DNA from: Citrifermentans bemidjiense Bem
GTDB taxonomy: Bacteria > Desulfobacterota > Desulfuromonadia > Geobacterales > Geobacteraceae
Assembly (NCBI RefSeq): GCF_000020725.1
Contig: NC_011146.1
Location: 4,282,001-4,346,000 of the forward strand
Reading direction: 5' to 3'
DNA: 64,000 bases
Notes under the pieces: generated by a model
Seen by the model: the letters and a program-made list of their open reading frames with translations, nothing else
Told to the model about the DNA's origin: nothing
Databases searched by the model: none
Translations under genes and position numbers: made by a program
In this document: piece by piece, positions 51,452-59,405 of the stretch
Position numbering within the stretch: the stretch's first letter is position 1
Layout: the number at the start of each line of letters is the position of its first letter

Positions 51452-52141
51452 ATGAAGAAGAGCGTGGAGAAGCACCTAACCCTTAGGGAACGGATACTTG
51501 AGACTATCCGGGACGCGATCATGTCGGGTGCTCTTAAGCCCGGAGAGAAGGTTGCAGAGCCGGAACTTGCCTCCCGCTTCGGCATCAGCCGCACCCCAAT
51601 TCGCGAAGCGTTCCGGCAGCTGGAATCGGAAGGGTACCTCTCGGTAGTACCGCGCAAGGGGGCGCTCGTCGCCTGCTTCTCCCCGAAAGACGTCGAAGAG
51701 TTCTACGCCATCAAGAGCATCCTCGAAGGGTATGCCGCTCGCAAGGCGTGCGCCATGCTCAGCACCCGCGAAATCAACAAGCTGGAAGCGATCAACGAAA
51801 AGCTGAGGGAAATCGCCGAGGAAGGGGACGTGCGCCACTTCTTCAAGGTGCACAACAGCTTCCATGATCTTTTCATCAGGGGAGCCGGCAACGAAAAACT
51901 GCACGACATGATCGCCCAGCTCCTCAAGAAGTTCCAGCGCCTGCGCATGGCGTCGCTCAGCAAGCCAGGCAGGATGCAGCTCTCCGTAGAGGAGCACGAA
52001 AAGATCATCGAGGCCTTCCGCACCAGGGACGCGGTCCTGGCCGAGATGCTGGTTCAAAAAAACGCCGAGTACGGCGGCAAGGTCCTGATCGAAGAGGAAA
52101 GCGCCACCGAGCTCTGGAACAGCAAGGGGCTCGACCTTTAA
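51452..52141 (+). CDS. GntR-family regulator, FCD (FadR) type
   Basis: A 229-residue transcription factor. The winged helix-turn-helix (LRERILETIRDAIMSGALKP, PELASRFGISRTPIREAFRQ, then LESEGYLSVVPRKGALV) is followed by an all-helical FCD domain with VEEFYAIKSILEGYAARKAC, FFKVHNSFHDLFIRGAGNEK and a final SVEEHEKIIEAFRTRD. Conserved histidines (N-S-F-H and E-E-H) suggest a bound metal, as in related FCD proteins. The effector is probably a carboxylic acid but cannot be named. AGGGGG precedes the ATG. Confidence 0.92.
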   Translation: MKKSVEKHLTLRERILETIRDAIMSGALKPGEKVAEPELASRFGISRTPIREAFRQLESEGYLSVVPRKGALVACFSPKDVEEFYAIKSILEGYAARKACAMLSTREINKLEAINEKLREIAEEGDVRHFFKVHNSFHDLFIRGAGNEKLHDMIAQLLKKFQRLRMASLSKPGRMQLSVEEHEKIIEAFRTRDAVLAEMLVQKNAEYGGKVLIEEESATELWNSKGLDL

Positions 52142-52143
52142 AA

Positions 52144-52474
52144 GGCAATTGACAATGGACAATTGACGATTGACAATTGTCCATCGCTTCTTCCCCCCCT
52201 CCTCCCCATCACCCACTGTCTCTAGTTCGGCTATCATCTTTCACTGTCAGATCCCATCGTCCACAGCCTACGGCTCTCCTATCCTACTTCTCTCCGCTGT
52301 TACTTCTCTTGCCTGCGGTGCTTCTACTGTCTTTAGTTACCAGTCATCCATTGTCAGTTGCCAATTCGCCTTACCCTTTCGTTGTCAATTGTCCATTGTC
52401 AATTGTCAATTTTATGACCTTTTGCCTTCCTCCTGCTTTTCGTTGTCAATCGTCAATTGTCAATCGTCAATTCG
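52144..52474. repeat. TTGTCAATTGTCCATTGTC repeats flanking a non-coding stretch
   Basis: The 421 bases between the regulator and selA hold no supported gene. The left edge (52144-52183) carries CAATTGACAATGGACAATTG and further copies of GACAATTG. The right part (52380-52474) carries the inverse TTGTCAATTGTCCATTGTCA several times. Together they form a large inverted repeat around a C/T-rich core. A frame runs through it but shows only low-complexity sequence. Confidence 0.85.
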
Positions 52475-52562
52475 CCTCTCCGCTTCTGCCTGTTTTCCTT
52501 TGCCTCCGGCGCGACTTTAAGCTAAATTAGGCCTTTGCCATTCGATGCAGGAGGAGGTGCCC

Positions 52563-53951
52563 GTGCAGCAGCTTAAAATGATCCCGAAGGTTGATCGGGT
52601 CCTCGAGTGGGAGGCGGTGCGCAAGCTTCTGGCCACCTACCCAAGGGAGTTGGTGCTGCGAGCCGTCCGCAGCGTGCTGGATAAGCTGCGCAGCGGCGCC
52701 CGTGCCGGCGGTCTCGACGATTCGGCTTTCCTTGAACCCGCAGTCTGCGCCGCAGTGGCCCACGAACTAGCCCAGCTCTCCAGGCCGAGCCTCCAGAGGG
52801 TGATCAACGGCTCCGGCATCGTGATACACACAAACTTGGGACGCTCCATCCTCCCCGAAGCCGCCCGCAACGCCCTTAACACCATAGCCTTCTCCTATTC
52901 GAACCTTGAGTTCGACCTCGAAGCCGGGGTGCGCGGCAGCCGCTACAGCCACGTGGAGGCTCTCCTTTGCGAACTGACCGGGGCCGAGGCCGCCATTGTG
53001 GTCAACAACAACGCCGCGGCAGTGCTTCTCTCGCTGAGTTCGATGGCCGCCGGCCGCGAGGCGGTGGTTTCGCGCGGGGAGCTGGTGGAAATCGGCGGCT
53101 CTTTCCGCATTCCCGAGGTGATGCGGCTTTCGGGCGTGACGCTGAGGGAGGTGGGGACAACGAACCGCACCCATCCCAGGGACTACAGCAGCGCGGCAAA
53201 CGAGCAGACCGCAGTGTTTCTCAAGGTGCACTGCAGCAATTTCGCCGTCCTTGGCTTCACCGCAGAGGTGACCGCCCAGGAGTTGGTAGCGCTTGGGGCC
53301 GCGGCCGGGGTCCCGGTATTGGCCGACATGGGAAGCGGCAACCTGATCGACCTCTCGGGACGCTTGCCGGTCCCGGAGCCGACGGTGCAGGAGTTCGTGC
53401 GCGCGGGGGTCGACGTCATCACCTTCAGCGGCGACAAGCTCCTGGGAGGCCCGCAGGCAGGGATCATCGTCGGGAAAAAACCGTTTATCGAGGCGATGAA
53501 GAAGCACCAGTTGCTGCGCGCGCTCAGGATGGACAAGCTCACCCTCGCGAGCCTGGAGGCGACGCTCGCCCTGTACCGGGACGAGATGGTCGCGCTCAAG
53601 GAAGTGCCGACGCTGAGGATGCTGACCGCCACCCTCCCCGAGTTGACGGCGCGGGCGAAAAAGATCAGCGCATTTTTGCGCCGCCGCACGCCGCAGGGGA
53701 TCAGCTTCAAGCTGAGCGAAGGGTTCTCCCAGGCAGGAGGCGGGACACTGCCGCTTTTGAACCTGCCCAGCATGCTGATTGAGGTCGCCGTCGAGGGGCT
53801 CTCCCCCAACGACATCGAGTCGCGGCTCAGGAAATCGGAGATCCCGGTCATCGGCAGGATCAACAAGAACGCCTTCCTGCTCGACCCCCGCACCCTGCTG
53901 GACAGCGACCTTTCGGATCTGGCCGCGGCCATCTCCGCCCTGGCAGGCTAG
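52563..53951 (+). CDS. selA: L-seryl-tRNA(Sec) selenium transferase
   Basis: A 462-residue pyridoxal-phosphate enzyme that turns seryl-tRNA(Sec) into selenocysteinyl-tRNA(Sec), so the organism makes selenoproteins. Marks are INGSGIVIHTNLGRSILPEA, VRGSRYSHVEALLCELTGAE, AAIVVNNNAAAVLLSLSSMA, REVGTTNRTHPRDYSSA and the cofactor lysine in ITFSGDKLLGGPQAG (about residue 291). I chose GTG 52563, 5 bases after GAGGAGG; an ATG six codons upstream lies inside that site. selB, usually next, is not found; ispD follows after a repeat cluster. Confidence 0.95.
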   Translation: MQQLKMIPKVDRVLEWEAVRKLLATYPRELVLRAVRSVLDKLRSGARAGGLDDSAFLEPAVCAAVAHELAQLSRPSLQRVINGSGIVIHTNLGRSILPEAARNALNTIAFSYSNLEFDLEAGVRGSRYSHVEALLCELTGAEAAIVVNNNAAAVLLSLSSMAAGREAVVSRGELVEIGGSFRIPEVMRLSGVTLREVGTTNRTHPRDYSSAANEQTAVFLKVHCSNFAVLGFTAEVTAQELVALGAAAGVPVLADMGSGNLIDLSGRLPVPEPTVQEFVRAGVDVITFSGDKLLGGPQAGIIVGKKPFIEAMKKHQLLRALRMDKLTLASLEATLALYRDEMVALKEVPTLRMLTATLPELTARAKKISAFLRRRTPQGISFKLSEGFSQAGGGTLPLLNLPSMLIEVAVEGLSPNDIESRLRKSEIPVIGRINKNAFLLDPRTLLDSDLSDLAAAISALAG

Positions 53952-53984
53952 ACGCTGATTTAAAGGGAACTCTTCTGTTTTTTC

Positions 53985-54140
53985 TGGTTCCTAAGCTCCA
54001 GCTTGGGAACCCAATGCGGCAAAAGCTCCAGCTTCGCATCAAGGGGACTGGCTCCGTCAGGTGCCTGTCCCCCTTGAGGGGTGAAGCTGGAGCTTCAGTG
54101 GGCCTTGCGTTCCCAAGGAAGACCTTGGGAACGAGACCAA
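53985..54140. repeat. AAGCTCCAGCTT repeat cluster with nested unit
   Basis: The 302-base gap after selA has three copies of a palindrome-like word: AAGCTCCAGCTTGGGAAC, AAGCTCCAGCTTCGCAT and GAAGCTGGAGCTTC, plus GTTCCCAAG words. Between the second and third lies AAGGGGACTGGCTCCGTCAG followed by GTGCCTGTCCCCCTT, a separate hairpin that looks like an insertion in the first repeat. No gene is seen. Confidence 0.85.
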
Positions 54141-54253
54141 CTTCGGCTGCCTGGTTGTAGATCGTATTCAGGCAGATTTATATGGTTTTTTCGTGCCCAA
54201 TCTGTATAATTCGGCGGTTTCATGAACCGCCGACCGAACCTTCGAGGTAACTC

Positions 54254-54949
54254 TTGAGCAGGATTTACGCGCTGATACCTGCCGCCGGAATGGGCAAAAG
54301 GATGGGTGCCGGCTCCAACAAGCAGTACCTGCTGCTGGACGGCATGCCGATTCTCGCCCGCACCGTCGCAGCCTTCGAGGCGGCCCCCTTCATAGACGGG
54401 ATCTACCTCGTTTCGCCGGAGCAGGAGATCCCGTTTTGCCGCAGCGAGGTGGTCGACCATTACGGTTTTTCCAAGGTGCGCGCCATCGTCCCCGGCGGGG
54501 CCGAGCGGCAGCACTCGGTCTGCAACGGGCTGGACGCCATGGCTGACGCTGCTGACGACGACCTGGTGCTGATCCACGACGGGGTGCGCCCTTTCGTTTC
54601 GCAAGAGATGCTGGAAGCCGCCGCTGACGCCGCCAGGGAACATGGCGCATCCGTGGTCGCGGTCCCGGTGAAGGACACGGTGAAGGTGGTGAAAGGCGGC
54701 GTCATCTCCGAAACCCCGCCTCGCGAAGAGCTCTGGTTGGCGCAAACGCCGCAGGCTTTCCGCTATGGCCTGATCCGCGATGCCCACGCGCGTGCAAAGG
54801 CGGAAGGGTATCTGGGGACCGACGATGCGTCCCTCGTCGAGCATCAGGGGGGAGAGGTGCGCATCGTCACGGGCGACTACCGCAACATCAAGATCACGAC
54901 GCCCGAGGACCTGGTCCTTGCCGAGGCGTTTTTGAAAGGAAAGGGATGA
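54254..54949 (+). CDS. ispD: 2-C-methyl-D-erythritol 4-phosphate cytidylyltransferase
   Basis: A 231-residue cytidylyltransferase of the MEP isoprenoid pathway. [20 protein letters not shown] is the CTP-binding glycine loop, and [27 protein letters not shown] and [13 protein letters not shown] are conserved active-site segments. The only start with a ribosome site (GAGGT) is TTG 54254; its [11 protein letters not shown] start agrees with the family. It overlaps ispF by 4 bases. Confidence 0.96.
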   Translation: MSRIYALIPAAGMGKRMGAGSNKQYLLLDGMPILARTVAAFEAAPFIDGIYLVSPEQEIPFCRSEVVDHYGFSKVRAIVPGGAERQHSVCNGLDAMADAADDDLVLIHDGVRPFVSQEMLEAAADAAREHGASVVAVPVKDTVKVVKGGVISETPPREELWLAQTPQAFRYGLIRDAHARAKAEGYLGTDDASLVEHQGGEVRIVTGDYRNIKITTPEDLVLAEAFLKGKG

Positions 54950-55434
54950 GTCATATGCGTATCGGGCACGGTTACGACGTTCACAGGCTGGTGGAAGGGC
55001 GCAAGCTGATCCTCGGAGGGGTCGACGTCCCTTACGCCAAGGGGCTCCTCGGGCACTCCGACGCGGACGTACTTTTGCACGCCATCTCCGACGCCATCCT
55101 GGGAGCCATCGGCGAGGGGGACATCGGCCGCCACTTCCCGGACACCGATCCCGCCTACAAGGGGGCCGACAGCATCAAGCTCCTGCAGCACGTCATGGGG
55201 CTTGCCGACGCGAAGGGGTACCGCATCGGCAACGTCGACGCCACCGTCGTGGCCCAGCGTCCGAAGCTGGCCCCTTTCATCCAACAGATGCGGCAGAACA
55301 TCGCCCGGGCGCTCGCCACCGACGACGACCGGGTCAACGTGAAGGCGACCACGACCGAGGAGCTCGGTTTCGCCGGCCGCGGCGAGGGGATCGCCGCCTA
55401 CGGAGTCGCCTTGTTGGAGCGCAAGGAGCGCTAG
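54946..55434 (+). CDS. ispF: 2-C-methyl-D-erythritol 2,4-cyclodiphosphate synthase
   Basis: A 162-residue zinc enzyme, next but one after IspD in the MEP pathway. [11 protein letters not shown] gives the D-x-H zinc ligands, [20 protein letters not shown] the third histidine and [18 protein letters not shown] the substrate loop. The closing [20 protein letters not shown] is characteristic. The ATG overlaps the ispD stop; a second ATG three codons later is possible. Confidence 0.97.
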   Translation: MSHMRIGHGYDVHRLVEGRKLILGGVDVPYAKGLLGHSDADVLLHAISDAILGAIGEGDIGRHFPDTDPAYKGADSIKLLQHVMGLADAKGYRIGNVDATVVAQRPKLAPFIQQMRQNIARALATDDDRVNVKATTTEELGFAGRGEGIAAYGVALLERKER

Positions 55435-55538
55435 CGGGAGAAGGAGAGCGTGGAGACAAGGCAGCGCTCTGCGACATGGGCGCGCATCATGAAAAACCAA
55501 TACACTTCGCGCCGCGATTTTGGCGCAAAGGAACCGAT

Positions 55539-57236
55539 ATGACCGACACCAAGACAGCAGAAGCCTCGGCCCCCGAAAAGGCCGCCAACTTCATCAGGAA
55601 CATCGTCACCGACGACCTTAAAAACGGCAAGCACACCGGCATCGTCACCCGGTTCCCGCCGGAGCCCAACGGTTACCTGCACATAGGGCACGCGAAGTCG
55701 ATCTGCCTCAACTTCGGTCTCGCGCTTGACTTCGGCGGGCGCTGCCACCTGCGCTTCGACGACACCAACCCCACCAAAGAAGACATCGAGTACGAGGACT
55801 CCATCAAGGAGAACGTGAAGTGGCTCGGCTTCGACTGGGGCCAGCACATGTACTACGCCTCGAACTACTTCGAGCAGTTCTACAACTATGCGGTGCTCTT
55901 GATCGAGAAAGGGCTGGCCTACGTCGATTCCCTCTCGGCAGACGAGATGCGGGCCCTGCGCGGCACGCTGAACGAGCCGGGCAAGGAAAGCCCGTACCGC
56001 AGCCGCGGCGTCGAGGAGAACCTCGACCTCTTCCGCCGCATGCGCGCCGGCGAGTTCGAAGAGGGATCCAACGTCCTCAGGCTGAAGATCGACATGGCGT
56101 CGCCCAACATCAACCTGCGCGACCCGGTCATCTACCGCATCCGCAAGGTAGAGCACCACCGAACCGGCGACGCCTGGTGCATCTACCCGATGTACGACTA
56201 CGCGCACTGCATCTCCGACGCCATCGAGGGGATCACCCACTCCGTCTGCACCCTTGAGTTCGAGGACCACCGCCCGCTCTACGACTGGGTGCTGGACCAG
56301 CTTCCGGTCAAATGCCACCCACAGCAGATCGAGTTCGCCCGGCTGAATCTGAGCTACACCGTGATGAGCAAGAGAAAGCTTCTGGAACTGGTGCAGGAGA
56401 AGCTGGTCGACGGCTGGGACGACCCGCGCATGCCGACCCTGGTCGGCCTGAGAAGACGCGGCTTCACTCCGCAGTCCATCGTCAACTTCTGCGAGACCAT
56501 CGGCGTGGGCAAGAGCGACAGCTTCATCGACATGAGCATCCTGGAAGAGTCGGTGCGCGAGGACCTGAACGTCCGCGCCCCGCGCGCCATGTCCGTGCTG
56601 CGCCCGCTGAAGCTCGTCATAGAGGGGTACCCGGAAGGGGAAAGCGAGGAATTCGAGGCAGCTAACCACCCCAACGATCCGGAAATGGGAACGCGCAAGG
56701 TTCCCTTCTCCAAGACCGTCTACATCGAAAGGGACGACTTCCAGGAGGAGCCCGCCAAGGGTTTCTTCCGCCTGGCCCCCGGCCGCGAAGTGCGGCTTCG
56801 CTACGCCTACATCATCCGCTGCGAATCGGTGGTTAAGGATGAAAACGGGGAGATCGTCGAGGTCCGCTGCAGCTACGACACCGGTTCCCGCGGCGGGAGC
56901 GCCCCGGACGGCAGGAAGATCAAGGGGACCATCCACTGGGTGAGCGCCGACCACGCTGTCGACGCCGAAGTGCGCCTGTACGACCGCCTGTTCAGCACAC
57001 CGAACCCTGGAGGGAAGAACGAGCCGGACTACCGCAGCTCGATCAACCCGAAATCGATCGAGGTCCTCTCCGGCTGCAAGCTGGAGCCTTCGCTCGCCGG
57101 CGCCACCCTGGAGAACCGCTACCAGTTCGAGAGGCTCGGCTACTTCTGTCTGGACTCCAAGGATTCCAAACCGGAGGCGCTGGTGTTCAACCGCACGGCC
57201 ACGCTGCGCGACTCGTGGAGCGAGCAGAAGAAGTAG
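55539..57236 (+). CDS. glnS: Glutaminyl-tRNA synthetase
   Basis: A 565-residue class I synthetase that charges tRNA(Gln) directly. [20 protein letters not shown] holds the HIGH motif (residues 48-51) and [15 protein letters not shown] the KMSKS-type loop (MSKR). The C-terminal beta-barrels ([37 protein letters not shown]) bind the anticodon. AAAGGA precedes ATG 55539; the 21-codon upstream extension is not conserved. The gene is 104 bases downstream of ispF. Confidence 0.97.
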   Translation: MTDTKTAEASAPEKAANFIRNIVTDDLKNGKHTGIVTRFPPEPNGYLHIGHAKSICLNFGLALDFGGRCHLRFDDTNPTKEDIEYEDSIKENVKWLGFDWGQHMYYASNYFEQFYNYAVLLIEKGLAYVDSLSADEMRALRGTLNEPGKESPYRSRGVEENLDLFRRMRAGEFEEGSNVLRLKIDMASPNINLRDPVIYRIRKVEHHRTGDAWCIYPMYDYAHCISDAIEGITHSVCTLEFEDHRPLYDWVLDQLPVKCHPQQIEFARLNLSYTVMSKRKLLELVQEKLVDGWDDPRMPTLVGLRRRGFTPQSIVNFCETIGVGKSDSFIDMSILEESVREDLNVRAPRAMSVLRPLKLVIEGYPEGESEEFEAANHPNDPEMGTRKVPFSKTVYIERDDFQEEPAKGFFRLAPGREVRLRYAYIIRCESVVKDENGEIVEVRCSYDTGSRGGSAPDGRKIKGTIHWVSADHAVDAEVRLYDRLFSTPNPGGKNEPDYRSSINPKSIEVLSGCKLEPSLAGATLENRYQFERLGYFCLDSKDSKPEALVFNRTATLRDSWSEQKK

Positions 57237-57242
57237 GAGAAG

Positions 57243-57386
57243 CGCCCTCACCCCGGCCCTCTCCCACCTCCGGACCGTAGCCTACGGTGGGCGAAGGCCC
57301 AGAGGGAGAGGGAGAATGGACAGGGAACAGGCTCGATTACCCTCGCCCTCTGGGAGAGGGTGGCCGCAGGCCGGGTGAGGGAGAGG
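57243..57386. repeat. CCCTCACCCCGGCCCTCTCCC repeat with nested insertion
   Basis: The ends GCCCTCACCCCGGCC and GGCCGGGTGAGGG-like sequence are inverted, with CTCTCCC/GGGAGAG pairs inside. Between CCTCTCCC and CAGAGGGAGAGGG lies about 32 bases (57267-57300) with CCGTAGCCTACGGTGG and GCGAAGGC, which matches the insertion in the repeat at 34169-34325 in the opposite direction. No gene lies in the 225-base gap. Confidence 0.85.
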
Positions 57387-57461
57387 CCGCAGGCAAAAAT
57401 TCGGCTGCAACAGATAACATCGGTCGCATGACCTTCAACACTTTGGAAAAGAGGAACTGAT

Positions 57462-58904
57462 ATGCCCCTACGCGTCTACAACACCCTTACCGGCAGCAAG
57501 GAAGAATTCGTACCGATCAACCCCGGCAAGGTCGGCATGTACGTCTGCGGCGTAACGGTCTACGACCACTGCCATATCGGTCACGCCCGCGCCAACGTGG
57601 TGTTCGACATGATCTACCGCCACCTCCGCTCCAAGGGGCTAGAGGTCACCTACGTCAGGAACTACACGGACATCGACGACAAGATCATCAACCGCGCCAA
57701 CCGCGACGGCGTCCCCTATAACGAGATCTCCGAGCGCTTCATCAAGGAATTCGACAACGACATGGCGCGGCTCATGCTGCAGCTCCCCACCTTCCAGCCC
57801 AAGGCGACGGAACACATCCCCGAGATCATCGCACTGGTGCAGACGCTGATCGACAAGGGGTTCGCCTACCAGTCCGGCTCCGACGTCTTCTACCGCGTGG
57901 ACCGCTTCGAGGGATACCTGAAGCTTTCCAAGCGGAACCTCGAAGACATGCAGGCGGGCGCCCGCATAGACGTGGACGAAAGGAAGGAACACCCCATGGA
58001 CTTCGCCCTCTGGAAAGGGGCGAAGCCTGGCGAGCCGTACTGGGAATCCCCCTGGGGCCAGGGAAGGCCGGGGTGGCACATCGAGTGCTCCGCAATGAGC
58101 ACCAAGTTCCTGGGCGAGACCCTCGACATCCACGGCGGCGGTAAGGACCTGATCTTCCCGCACCACGAGAACGAAATCGCGCAGTCGGAGGCGGCGTCCG
58201 GGAAACCCTTCGTCAAGTACTGGCTGCACAATGGCTTCGTCAACATCAACTCGGAGAAGATGTCCAAGTCCCTAGGGAACTTCTTCACCATCAAGGAGAT
58301 CCTGGAGAGCTACGACGCGGAGGTGCTCCGCTTCTTCCTCCTTTCGGCCCACTACCGCTCGCCGATCGACTTCTCGGACCAGAACCTGAAAGAAGCCGAG
58401 CTCGGGCTAGAGCGGATCTACAAGGCGCTGGCCGGCATATACGAGCGGCTGGCAAGCGGGGCGAACACCCCCGCGGGCGCGGATAACGCCGAGTTCGTCG
58501 AGAAGGTCGCCGGGTTTGCAGGGCGCTTCGGCGACGCCATGGACGACGACTTCAACACCGCGCTGGCTCTGGGGCATCTCTTCGACCTGGTGCGCGTAAT
58601 CAACAGGGAGCTTCCCACCGCATCGACCGGGCTCCTAGAACAGGCCAAGGCCGAGGTGGCCAAGATGGCCGCCGTGCTCGGGATCTGCGACTCCGTTCCC
58701 GCCGCGTTCCTGCAGCGCATGAAGGATCGCAAGACCTCCGACATTGAGATGTCGGCAGAGGAGATAGAGGCGCTGATAGCCGAGCGCGCCGAGGCGAGGA
58801 AGGCGAAGAACTTCAAGCGGGGGGACGAGATCAGAGACCTGCTCCTGGAAAAGAACATCGTCCTTTTGGACAGCGCGCAGGGTACTACCTGGAAGGTGAA
58901 GTAA
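57462..58904 (+). CDS. cysS: Cysteinyl-tRNA synthetase
   Basis: A 480-residue class I synthetase. The zinc cysteine C29 and HIGH motif lie in [36 protein letters not shown] and [20 protein letters not shown] carry further zinc ligands, and [13 protein letters not shown] the KMSKS loop. The C-terminal DALR-type helical bundle follows from about residue 330. AAAGAGGAA precedes the ATG. A strong terminator follows. Confidence 0.97.
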
Positions 58905-58930
58905 ACGGCTTTCCTTTCGAATGCAGGTAT

Positions 58931-58962
58931 AAAAAAAGGCCGCTTAACGCGGCCGTTTTTTA
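58931..58962 (+). terminator. Bidirectional terminator after cysS and the RHH gene
   Basis: GGCCGC and GCGGCC pair around TTAAC, with seven As before and six Ts after. It can end both cysS (plus) and the ribbon-helix-helix gene (minus). Confidence 0.9.
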
Positions 58963-58986
58963 TTGGGTTGGTGTTGCAAGGCGGCC

Positions 58987-59166
58987 TTAGGCCGCCTTCT
59001 GGCTAAGTTCGGTGCTCCTGGCTTTCACGAGTTCCATCGCTTCCCTCATGATGTCGGAAACGCTCTTCTTGGTGGAGTCCATTATTGCTTCGAGCGTCTC
59101 ACGCTCTGCGTCGCTGATCCTCATGGAAATTACGTTGTACCTGGGGTTCTCTCTCATTCTGCCCAT
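58987..59166 (-). CDS. Small ribbon-helix-helix DNA-binding protein
   Basis: A 59-residue CopG/MetJ-type protein. NPRYNVISMRISDAERETLE gives the N-terminal beta-strand and first helix, and STKKSVSDIMREAMELVKAR the second helix with the usual S-x-S-D-I-M-R-E-A pattern. The start at 59166 follows AAAGGAGAG. It would bind DNA as a dimer. It has no toxin partner next to it, so it is probably a regulator. Its sigma-54 promoter and upstream element link it to the AAA+ regulator encoded upstream on the same strand. Confidence 0.85.
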   Translation of the reverse strand: MGRMRENPRYNVISMRISDAERETLEAIMDSTKKSVSDIMREAMELVKARSTELSQKAA

Positions 59167-59221
59167 CTGCTGCTCTCCTTTTGTATGGTTGTTCAAAATT
59201 GGTGACACATGCCTTATCTAT

Positions 59222-59237
59222 TGCTATATGCGTGCCA
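59222..59237 (-). promoter_or_regulatory. Candidate sigma-54 promoter of the RHH gene
   Basis: On the minus strand TGGCACGCATATAGCA has a perfect TGGCACG half, the GG-N10-GC spacing and one mismatch in the TTGCA half. It predicts a start near 59211 and a leader of about 45 bases. Confidence 0.7.
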
Positions 59238-59330
59238 ATCTTGAAATTAATCAACCATCGAGGATAAGTGGCTGTTTTCACGTATACCGGAAAAAAGCCC
59301 TCCTCAAATAGGTTATAAAGCAGTGTATAC

Positions 59331-59356
59331 AAAGTGCGCCACTTTTGGCACAAACG
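59331..59356 (-). promoter_or_regulatory. Candidate activator-binding element upstream of the RHH sigma-54 promoter
   Basis: The core 59335-59352 reads TGCGCCACTTTTGGCACA on the plus strand, a dyad of TGCGCCA/TGGCACA type. It is identical at 21 of 26 positions to 61748-61773 in front of the regulator gene. It lies about 100 bases upstream of the -24/-12 promoter, the usual place for a sigma-54 activator site. Confidence 0.6.
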
Positions 59357-59405
59357 TGGTAAATGTGCTCATTTGTATCATTTTGACCATGTTTACATGA
59401 GCGAG

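Noticed and set aside
52170-52530. 117-residue frames in the selA upstream region
   Set aside because: Low-complexity serine/proline translations of repeats; no ribosome site or family.
52563-53951. Selenoprotein genes near selA
   Set aside because: No in-frame TGA inside an otherwise conserved protein was noticed in this window.
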